A DNA stretch of 39,592 bases from CAZSAT01 sp964604675 (GTDB lineage Bacteria > Myxococcota_A > UBA796 > CAJQPC01), in contig CAZSAT010000064.1 of the NCBI GenBank assembly GCA_964604675.1, forward strand, positions 1-39,592, given 5' to 3'. Shown in pieces: positions 33,443-39,592 of the stretch. A program made the position numbers and the translations under genes. Under the pieces are notes generated by a model. That model was not told where the DNA came from and did not search any database. It saw only the letters and a program-made list of their open reading frames with translations. Each line of letters opens with the position of its first letter. Positions within the stretch are counted from its first letter, which is position 1.

Positions 33443-34333
33443 TTACGCCGCCCAGAGGCCCTGGGCGCGAACGATCACACGGCGCACCTGGGCCGGGTCG
33501 TGCAACCAGTGGAGCATCTCGCGAGCCAGGCGCTCGCCCTCGTCGGGTGCCTGCGCAGCGCGAGCGGCCAGCTCCCCGAGCGCCACGAACGCGGCGGCGC
33601 CCTGGTGCCGAGGGGCCGCCTGGGCGTGGTGGTGGTGCGACGCGGCGACGCGCACGTCGTCCCCCATCGACCAGGTGTCGAGCGCCACCAGGGTGAGATC
33701 GGCGTGGTAGTCGGCCACGATGCGCTCGACCAGCGCTCGCCGCGGGCGATCACGGGGTGTGTCGCCGACCACCCGGCTCAGGGCCCACAGCGCGCCCAGG
33801 TCCCGGAGCAGCGCACCCAGGTAGACCGTTCCACGCCGCTCCCCCGCCAGCCAGCCAGAGATCTCTGCGCCCACCACCGCAGCCTTCCGGCAGCTCGCCA
33901 CCTCCTGCTCGAAGCCCGGGGCCAGGAAGTGTTCGGCGGCCATGGCTTGCTTGACCCCGAGCTGCCAGAGCCGGTCGATGCCCACCCGCGTCATGGCCTG
34001 GTCCAGGCGACGCGGCGCAGCGGTGTACGGGGCGGTCGAAGCCACCCGCCAGATCTCCTGCACGAGCCCCGGCTCCTCCGACACCGTTCGGAGCAGCTCG
34101 CGTTCGTTCGGTTCGTCGTCGGCCAGCAGTCGGTCGAGCTCGCGAGCGACCTCCGGGAACCGCGGCATCTGCATGTCCGCGCTCTGCAGGCCCGCACACA
34201 GTCGATCCAGGTACGATCGCGACCCGGCATGGGGCTCGGCGCGCTGGTGGCCTTCCAGCACTTCGATCAGCTTCTGGCGCAGACGCCTTGGATCGCCCGT
34301 GGAGGGGGCGCGCGCATGGCCCAACCCGTTCAT
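33443..34333 (-). CDS. HDOD-domain signalling protein
   Basis: 296 residues. The N-terminal ~50 residues are basic and helical. Residues ~55-240 fit the HDOD domain, a degenerate HD phosphohydrolase without the metal-binding HD pair: MPRFPEVARELDRLLADDEP, a VSEEPGLVQEI helix, LDQAMTRVGIDRLWQLGV and LGALLRDLGALW. These proteins act in signalling networks, including motility and gene regulation in myxobacteria and xanthomonads, usually through protein contacts. A His-rich SHHHHAQ segment lies near the C-terminus. ATG 34333 has GAGGT 5 bases upstream, and a TACCCT box about 24 bases upstream. Divergent from pgi. Confidence 0.85.
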   Translation of the reverse strand: MNGLGHARAPSTGDPRRLRQKLIEVLEGHQRAEPHAGSRSYLDRLCAGLQSADMQMPRFPEVARELDRLLADDEPNERELLRTVSEEPGLVQEIWRVASTAPYTAAPRRLDQAMTRVGIDRLWQLGVKQAMAAEHFLAPGFEQEVASCRKAAVVGAEISGWLAGERRGTVYLGALLRDLGALWALSRVVGDTPRDRPRRALVERIVADYHADLTLVALDTWSMGDDVRVAASHHHHAQAAPRHQGAAAFVALGELAARAAQAPDEGERLAREMLHWLHDPAQVRRVIVRAQGLWAA

Positions 34334-34449
34334 GATCGACCTCGGATCCCGGGACCAGGGTAGCGGATCGCGAGCGACCGAACGTGAGCGAACGCCACCT
34401 TTCGCCTCCGGACGGCGGGGTTAGTTAGGCCCTGCTCCTGGAGAACACG

Positions 34450-35823
34450 ATGGCGCCGATCGCAGGTCTCGATCTCGACACCGCCCGGATGGGCGCGTGC
34501 TCGGACGAAGGTCTGGCCGCGGCCTTCGAGGCCATGGACGCCCTGGAGTCCGGCGCGATCGCCAACGCGGACGAGGGCCGTCGCGTCGGACACTACTGGC
34601 TCCGAGCCCCGGAACGCGCGCCGCCGGCCGAGGCCGCCGCCATCCGGGCCATGCAGGCGCAGGTCCTGGACTTCGCCGCCGGGATCCGCGACCGCGGCAC
34701 CTTCACGACCGTGCTCCAGGTCGGCATCGGTGGCTCGGCGCTCGGACCCCAGCTCCTGTGCCACGCGCTCGACACCGATCGCACGGTGGCCTTCCTCGAC
34801 AACACCGACCCCGACGGAACGGCACGCACCCTCGCTCAGCTCGACCCTGCCCACACCCTGGTGCTCGTGGTGTCGAAGAGCGGCGGCACCAAGGAGACCC
34901 GGAACGCCATGCTCCAGGCACGTGCCTGGGTGGAGCGCTCTGGACTGGGGTGGGCCGAGCGCGCGGTGGCCGTCACCGGCGCCGGCAGCGTGCTCGACGA
35001 GCTGGCGCGGGAAGAGGGCTGGCTCGCGCGCTTCCCCATGTGGGACTTCGTGGGGGGACGCACCTCGGTCACGGCCGCGGTGGGCCTGCTCCCGGCGGCG
35101 ATCGCGGGGATCGACGTGCAAGGACTGCTCGCGGGGGCGGCGGCCATGGACGCGGCAACCCGCCGCCACGACCCGGCCAACCCTGCTGCGCGCATGGCCG
35201 CGGCGTGGCGCAGCGCGGGGCGAGGCCGCGGCGAGCGCGCCATGGTCGTCTTGCCCTACAAGGATCGGCTCGCGCTGTTGAGCCGCTACCTCCAGCAGCT
35301 CGTGATGGAGTCCCTCGGCAAGCGGCTCGATCGCTCGGGCAAGGTGGTCCACCAGGGCCTGGTCGTGTACGGCAACAAGGGCAGCACCGACCAGCATGCC
35401 TACGTGCAGCAGCTCCGGGACGGGCGCGACGACTTCTTCGCGGTCTTCGTGGCCGTGCTCGACCACGCTGGCCACGACCTGGAGGTGGAGCCGGGGGTCA
35501 CCAGCGGTGACTACCTCCTGGGCTTCCTGCTCGGCACCCGCCGGGCGTTGACCCAGGCGGGTCGGCCCAGCATGACCCTCACCCTCGAACGGCTCGACGC
35601 CCCGGCGCTGGGCGCCGTGATCGCCCTGTTCGAGCGCGCGGTGGGGCTCTACGCCGAGTTGATCGACGTCAACGCGTACCACCAGCCCGGGGTGGAGGCG
35701 GGCAAGAAGGCGGCCTCCGAGGTGCTGGCGCTCCAGGCCCGGATCCTCGCTGGGGAGCCGATCGACGAGACCGACGACAGCCGGCTGGTGCGCGCGCACC
35801 TGGAGGCCACGGGCCGCCTCTGA
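34450..35823 (+). CDS. pgi: Glucose-6-phosphate isomerase
   Basis: 457 residues, interconverts glucose 6-phosphate and fructose 6-phosphate. Motifs: QVGIGGSALGPQ, VVSKSGGTKET (phosphate-binding), GGRTSVTAAVGLLP, QLVMESLGK, VVYGNKGSTDQHAYVQQLRDG and the closing GVEAGKKAA with the catalytic Lys region. Length matches the shorter bacterial class (~450). The ATG is preceded by TGGAG at 7 bases. The gene stands alone, with HDOD divergent upstream and a hairpin downstream. Confidence 0.96.
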   Translation: MAPIAGLDLDTARMGACSDEGLAAAFEAMDALESGAIANADEGRRVGHYWLRAPERAPPAEAAAIRAMQAQVLDFAAGIRDRGTFTTVLQVGIGGSALGPQLLCHALDTDRTVAFLDNTDPDGTARTLAQLDPAHTLVLVVSKSGGTKETRNAMLQARAWVERSGLGWAERAVAVTGAGSVLDELAREEGWLARFPMWDFVGGRTSVTAAVGLLPAAIAGIDVQGLLAGAAAMDAATRRHDPANPAARMAAAWRSAGRGRGERAMVVLPYKDRLALLSRYLQQLVMESLGKRLDRSGKVVHQGLVVYGNKGSTDQHAYVQQLRDGRDDFFAVFVAVLDHAGHDLEVEPGVTSGDYLLGFLLGTRRALTQAGRPSMTLTLERLDAPALGAVIALFERAVGLYAELIDVNAYHQPGVEAGKKAASEVLALQARILAGEPIDETDDSRLVRAHLEATGRL

Positions 35824-35838
35824 GGGTGCCGGGAGCGT

Positions 35839-35858
35839 CCGAAACAAGCTGGTTTCGG
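35839..35858 (+). terminator. Hairpin downstream of pgi
   Basis: CCGAAAC and GTTTCGG form a perfect 7-bp stem with a 6-base loop, 15 bases after the pgi stop. The following TCCCTTCGCCTGTTCG is only moderately T-rich. The low GC of the stem in this GC-rich genome makes it stand out. Likely pgi terminator, separating it from glnN. Confidence 0.5.
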
Positions 35859-35984
35859 TCCCTTCGCCTGTTCGTCACGGAAGCTTGGTAGAACCTCGAT
35901 AGGTCGCGCGCAGCGCGGCCTTCTCCCCCTCCGGGGTGCCGTCGCGCGCTCCGAACCCTCCACCGACATCCAGGAAGACACCCC

Positions 35985-38195
35985 ATGTCTGTCGACACGC
36001 AGGTCCAGGCGCGCTTCAGCGCCCTCCGCGAGGCCACGGCCCGCCAGCCCCGCACCTTCGATCGCACGGTCAACGGGCAGCAGCTCAAGACCACGGAGCT
36101 CTTCGGGTCCAACACCTTCTCGATGACCGTGATGGAAGAGAAGCTTCCCCGCGCCGACTTCGACAAGATGAAGCGCGTCCTCCGCGGCGAGGGGCAGCTC
36201 GACGCCGAGCTGGCCAACACCGTCGCCCACGCGGTGAAGGAATGGGCGCTCGAGCGCGGCGCCACCCACTACACCCACTGGTTCCAGCCGATGACCGGCC
36301 TCACGGCCGAGAAGCACGATGCCTTCCTCGACTTCGACGGCGCGGGCAACCCCATCGAGCGCCTCACCGGCAGCCAGATCATCCAGTCCGAGCCCGATGC
36401 GTCCAGCTTCCCGAGCGGCGGCCTCCGCGCCACCTTCGAGGCCCGGGGCTACACGGCCTGGGACCCGTCGAGCCCGATCTTCCTGATCGACACCGAGAAC
36501 GGCGCCACCCTCTGCATCCCCTCGGTCTTCATCAGCTACACCGGGGAAGCCCTCGACAAGAAGACCCCGCTGCTCCGCTCCATGGCCGCCCTGGAGAAGG
36601 CCTCGAAGGGCTTGCTCGCGGCCATCGGTCTCCCCACGGAGCGTGTGGTCGCCAACCTCGGTTGCGAGCAGGAGTACTTCCTGGTCGACCGCGCCTGGTA
36701 CGCCTTGCGCCCCGACCTCGCCATCGCCGGCCGCACCCTGGTCGGTGCCCCGGCCCCGAAGGGTCAGTCCCTCGACGACCACTACTTCGGAGCGGTGCCC
36801 CCCCGCGTGCAGGCCTTCATGCAGGAGGTCGAGCACGAGCTCTACAAGCTCGGCGTGCCGGCGAAGACCCGCCACAACGAGGTCGCCCCGAGCCAGTTCG
36901 AGCTGGCGTCCATCTACCGCGAAGCCAACGTGGCGGTGGACCACAACCAGATCATCATGGAGGTCCTGCGCCGCGTCGCCCAGAGGCACGAGTTCCAGGT
37001 GCTGCTCCACGAGAAGCCCTACGCCCTGGTCAACGGCTCGGGCAAGCACTGCAACTGGTCGATCGCCACCGATGAGGGCGACAACCTCCTCGAGCCCGGC
37101 ACCTCCCCCGGCGACAACCTCCGCTTCCTGGCGGTGCTCGCCTCGGTGCTCTCGGGCGTGCAGAAGCGCCAGGGCCAACTCCGTGCGGCCATCGCCAGCC
37201 ATGGAAACGACTTCCGCCTCGGCGCGAACGAAGCCCCCCCGGCGATCATCAGCTGCTTCCTCGGCGACACCCTCACCCGGGTGATCGACGCCCTCGTCAG
37301 CGGGGAGGGCCTGTCCCCGGACCCCGAGCGCGCGCTGATCGAGCTCGGCGTGTCCCAGCTCCCCGACCTCGTCAAGGACAACACCGACCGCAACCGCACC
37401 TCACCGATGGCGTTCACGGGCAACAAGTTCGAGCTCCGCGCGGTCGGCAGCAAGCAGAGCCCGGCGGTGGCCATCACCACGCTCAACGCCGCGGTGGCGG
37501 AGGCGATGACCGCTCTCACCTTGCGCATCGAGAAGCTGGGCGGCGGCGAGGCGGCGGTGCTCGAGGCGGTGAAGGCCGTGTTCACCGAGACCCGCGACAT
37601 CCGCTTCGAGAAGGACGGCTATGCGGACGCCTGGGCCGACATGGCCGAGTCCCGCGGTCTGCTCAACCTCCGGAAGACCCCCGAGGCGCTCGCGCAGCTC
37701 ACCACCGACGGAGCCCTGGAGCTGTTCGCCGAGACCGGGGTGTACACCGCAGCCGAGCTGAACAGCCGCTACAACGTCTACCTCGAGCAGTACGTGACCA
37801 CGGTCGGCTTCGAGGTGCAGCTCATGCAGAGCATCGTCGACAGCATGGTGCTGCCGGCAGCGCTCGCCGAGCGTGCTGCGGTGGCCACCGCGCTGAACGA
37901 CCTCGTGGCGCTCAACGCTGCGGGCATCACCGTCGATCTCGAAGCCGACAAGGCCCGCTTCGCCCTGCTGAGCCAGCTGGTCAGCGAGCTGCAGGGCCGG
38001 CGGACCGCCCTCGCTGCGGCCATGCAGAAGGCCCACGACGCGGGGGACGGCGAGGCCACGGTGTGCGCCTACGACGTGATGCCGGCGGTCGAAGCCCTGC
38101 GCGCCACCGTCGATCAGCTCGAGGGCGTGGTGGCCGACGGTCGCTGGCCGCTGCCCAAGTACCGCGAGCTGCTGTTCCTGAACTGCTCTAGCTGA
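35985..38195 (+). CDS. glnN: Glutamine synthetase type III
   Basis: 736 residues, ATP-dependent synthesis of glutamine from glutamate and ammonia. The length (~720) and motif set are those of GSIII, not the ~470-residue GSI: ELFGSNTFS near the start, THYTHWFQPMTGLTAEKHD, the GCEQEYFLVD metal-binding segment, PAKTRHNEVAPSQFELA, DHNQIIMEV, NGSGKHCNWS, and NRTSPMAFTGNKFE. The C-terminal helical extension (~170 residues) is GSIII-specific. The ATG has AGGAAG about 8 bases upstream. The 161-base leader has no clear sigma-54 site. The 3' end overlaps the convergent TatD gene by 8 bases. Confidence 0.96.
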   Translation: MSVDTQVQARFSALREATARQPRTFDRTVNGQQLKTTELFGSNTFSMTVMEEKLPRADFDKMKRVLRGEGQLDAELANTVAHAVKEWALERGATHYTHWFQPMTGLTAEKHDAFLDFDGAGNPIERLTGSQIIQSEPDASSFPSGGLRATFEARGYTAWDPSSPIFLIDTENGATLCIPSVFISYTGEALDKKTPLLRSMAALEKASKGLLAAIGLPTERVVANLGCEQEYFLVDRAWYALRPDLAIAGRTLVGAPAPKGQSLDDHYFGAVPPRVQAFMQEVEHELYKLGVPAKTRHNEVAPSQFELASIYREANVAVDHNQIIMEVLRRVAQRHEFQVLLHEKPYALVNGSGKHCNWSIATDEGDNLLEPGTSPGDNLRFLAVLASVLSGVQKRQGQLRAAIASHGNDFRLGANEAPPAIISCFLGDTLTRVIDALVSGEGLSPDPERALIELGVSQLPDLVKDNTDRNRTSPMAFTGNKFELRAVGSKQSPAVAITTLNAAVAEAMTALTLRIEKLGGGEAAVLEAVKAVFTETRDIRFEKDGYADAWADMAESRGLLNLRKTPEALAQLTTDGALELFAETGVYTAAELNSRYNVYLEQYVTTVGFEVQLMQSIVDSMVLPAALAERAAVATALNDLVALNAAGITVDLEADKARFALLSQLVSELQGRRTALAAAMQKAHDAGDGEATVCAYDVMPAVEALRATVDQLEGVVADGRWPLPKYRELLFLNCSS

Positions 38196-38883
38196 GGCCC
38201 AGGGCGTGGTCCACGCGGGCCACGTCCGCAGGCTCGGCCAGCTGGTCCGGCGCGTCGGACTCCAGGCGGCGTCGGCCGGCTGGGGTGGCCAGGGCCGCGC
38301 TCCTCGCCTTGCCGGCGCGCAGCACGGACTTGCCGAAGCCCAGATCGAGGCCCGCGCTCAGGTACCTCGGGACCAGGTCCGCCGAGCCCGAGAAGCCGTG
38401 CACGAAGCCACGCAGGCTGTAGCCCTCGAGGATCGCCAGCATGCGCCCGTGCGCGCGCACCACGTGCAGGCAGACGGGAAGATCCCGGGCCTGGGCGAGG
38501 TCGAGCTGGGCTCGCAGCCAGCGCTCCTGCCGCGGCAGGTCGCCCGCGCGTCGGTCCAGCCCGCACTCGCCCAGCTCGGTCACGCCCAGGGCGGCGAGGG
38601 CCTGCTCGAGTGCACGGAGGTCCGGCTCGCCCTCGGGCAGGAAGCAGGGGTGGAACCCGGCGCCCAGTCCGACGACGAAGTCCGGATGCGCGTCCCGCAC
38701 GGCGGCGCCACGCGGCCACTGCTCGGGGCCGATCCCCGGAACGACGACGCCCGCGACACCACGGTCGCGGGCGCGAGCGATCACCCCGTCGCGACGCCCG
38801 TCGAAGACGGGGAAGTCGAGGTGACCGTGTGCGTCGATCAGCCTCAGTTCACGGTGCCCTTGACGGCGCCGTCCGAGCCCCAC
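38188..38883 (-). CDS. TatD-family metal-dependent hydrolase
   Basis: TatD DNase/deoxyribonuclease-like hydrolase. Motifs in order: LIDAHGHLDF (HxH metal site), GLGAGFHP, ELGECGLDRR (metal-ligand Glu), CLHVVRAH, RGFVHGFSGS, and LESDAPD (metal-ligand Asp near the end). The alignable domain is short (217 residues from LID, versus ~260 usual), missing mostly the C-terminal helices. The start is uncertain: the family normally begins at M-x-I-D, which here would be CTG at 38841 or 38847. GTG 38883 is the nearest standard start, lies inside pal, and gives 231 residues. It is downstream of pal in the same direction. Confidence 0.82.
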   Translation of the reverse strand: MGLGRRRQGHRELRLIDAHGHLDFPVFDGRRDGVIARARDRGVAGVVVPGIGPEQWPRGAAVRDAHPDFVVGLGAGFHPCFLPEGEPDLRALEQALAALGVTELGECGLDRRAGDLPRQERWLRAQLDLAQARDLPVCLHVVRAHGRMLAILEGYSLRGFVHGFSGSADLVPRYLSAGLDLGFGKSVLRAGKARSAALATPAGRRRLESDAPDQLAEPADVARVDHALGLS

Positions 38884-39362
38884 GTGATCCGGAACTCGGC
38901 GCGCCGGTTCTTGGACCAGGCGACCTCGGAGGCGCTGCCTTCGAGTGGACGCTCCTCGCCGTAGCTCACCGTGGTGATGCGGCTCTTGGCGACGCCCTGA
39001 CCCGACAGGTAGGACTGCACGCTGGTGGCCCGCTTCTGGCCGAGCGCGAGGTTGTAGTCGGTGGTCCCGCGCTCGTCGGCGTGGCCCTGGACCTCGACCT
39101 TGATCTCCGGGTTGTCGCCCAGGATGCCAGCGTTCTCCGCCAGCGCGGTCTTGCTCGAGCTCGACAGCGTGGCGCTGTCGAAGTCGAAGTAGACGCGGCT
39201 GAAGTTGGCCACCATCTGCTGCACCGCGGGGGGAGCCTCCTTGACGGGCTCCTCGGTGTGGCCTGGCGTGGGGAGGTCCATCGCGCTGGTGGTCTCGCCC
39301 GACTTCTTGCAGCCGGAGAACATCACGCCGAAGATCAGACCGGCGTAGCAGAGCTTCTTCAT
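38844..39362 (-). CDS. pal: Peptidoglycan-associated lipoprotein (OmpA/Pal family)
   Basis: 172 residues. The signal (MKKLCYAGLIFGVMFSGC, lipobox FSGC, Cys18) is followed by a ~30-residue linker. The OmpA-C domain has VYFDFDSATLS, VQGHADERGTTDYNLALGQKRA and RITTVSYGEERPL, which bind the diaminopimelate of peptidoglycan and include the conserved Asp and Arg. Pal anchors the outer membrane to the wall within Tol-Pal, indicating a diderm host. GAGGTGG lies ahead of the ATG. No tol genes appear in the window. The coding end overlaps the possible TatD GTG start. The final residues (GAVKGTVN) extend slightly past the usual domain end. Confidence 0.93.
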   Translation of the reverse strand: MKKLCYAGLIFGVMFSGCKKSGETTSAMDLPTPGHTEEPVKEAPPAVQQMVANFSRVYFDFDSATLSSSSKTALAENAGILGDNPEIKVEVQGHADERGTTDYNLALGQKRATSVQSYLSGQGVAKSRITTVSYGEERPLEGSASEVAWSKNRRAEFRITWGSDGAVKGTVN

Positions 39363-39528
39363 CGTCCACCTCAGAGGAATTCGGTCGGGGCGGGGCCCGA
39401 GACTGGGGGTGCGTAACGCGCCTCAGCGCGGCTTGCCGGTCGGCTTTCGCTGCATCGGGGGATCGGTGCGATCGTCGGGGTCGCGGCGTCGCACGGACGC
39501 CGGCGCACGCCACCGGCCGGCGTCACGG

Positions 39529-39534
39529 TAGCCT
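39529..39534 (+). promoter_or_regulatory. Candidate -10 box (TAGCCT) for leaderless edge gene
   Basis: TAGCCT ends 6 bases before the ATG at 39541; the gap CGCCCC contains no Shine-Dalgarno. The hexamer is the same as the one before the 13931-14704 gene. Confidence 0.35.
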
Positions 39535-39540
39535 CGCCCC

Positions 39541-39592
39541 ATGGTGCGCCGCGACGATCAGGGTCCTCAGCTCCCGTTGCCCTTCGGGTTGA
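39541..39592 (+). CDS. Partial unknown gene running off the right edge
   Basis: An open frame of 17 codons (MVRRDDQGPQLPLPFGL) starts at ATG 39541 and continues past the window. The QLPLPF stretch is reminiscent of the N-terminus of Hda/DnaA-like proteins, but this is too short to assign. Support is the upstream TAGCCT at leaderless spacing and position as the first plus-strand frame after pal. The 178 bases between pal and this start contain no other convincing gene. Confidence 0.4.
   Translation, partial: MVRRDDQGPQLPLPFGL

Noticed and set aside
35824..35984. Possible sigma-54 promoter or glutamine riboswitch ahead of glnN
   Set aside because: No TGGC-N-TTGC-type -24/-12 pair and no recognisable conserved riboswitch core were found. 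Only the pgi terminator hairpin and a TAGAAC sequence are visible.
39423..39542. Minus-strand 39-codon basic ORF (starts MGRGYRDAGRW, Arg-rich)
   Set aside because: It starts on the same palindromic CCATGG as the plus-strand edge gene, its third-position GC is lower than in neighbouring genes, it has no ribosome-binding site, and there is no recognisable family.

Overview
The window is GC-rich (about 70% by eye) and densely coded on both strands. It reads as bacterial chromosome from an uncultured Myxococcota or a related delta-type lineage. That placement is an inference from many secreted lipoproteins with acidic linkers rich in Asp-Thr-Gly, Pal-type envelope genes, a DUF1501-type pair, type III glutamine synthetase and a mitochondrial-type aconitase. 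I see no phage, insertion sequence, CRISPR array or rRNA. The only RNA gene found is a tRNA-Leu(CAG). No stretch longer than about 300 bases lacks an annotated element.

Layout. 1-1615: a partial YugP-type membrane zinc peptidase and two lipoproteins. 1626-6310: tRNA-Leu with a near-consensus promoter, a TPP riboswitch and thiC, a soluble hybrid histidine kinase and a DHH phosphoesterase. 6369-14704: a lipoprotein-rich block (ASH/PKD-type, PPC-type, Ig-like, DUF4114-like, a HExxH protein) interspersed with a VOC protein, a START-domain protein and a MYG1-type exonuclease. 14744-19802: a DmdC/FadE-type acyl-CoA dehydrogenase, a GT-C-like membrane protein, and a fatty acid hydroxylase coupled to a flippase-like protein. 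19840-23269: a three-gene overlapping operon (lipoprotein, DUF1549/DUF1592-like CxxCH lipoprotein, Tat-exported DUF1501 protein). 23276-29877: RlmL-like methyltransferase, SDR, aconitase, a second flippase-like protein and malQ. 29937-33353: a Cys-rich lipoprotein coupled to a CobW-family GTPase that appears fused to a sulfite-oxidase-like (molybdopterin-fold) domain, then a GT87-like membrane protein and a thioesterase. 33443-39592: HDOD protein, pgi, glutamine synthetase III, TatD, pal and the start of a gene running off the edge.

The core metabolic genes (thiC, acn, pgi, malQ, glnN) are separate units rather than one pathway. The coupled units, recognised by 1- to 4-base start/stop overlaps, are 7880-10029, 18022-19802, 19840-23269, 28447-29877 (minus strand) and 29937-31585. 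Two regulatory signals recur. Several genes without a Shine-Dalgarno have a TANNNT box 6-8 bases before the start codon, which suggests leaderless transcription. Several divergent gene pairs share short regions with overlapping -10-like boxes. The most unusual protein-level observations are the CobW fusion and a set of lipoproteins with extremely short, uncharged signal sequences.
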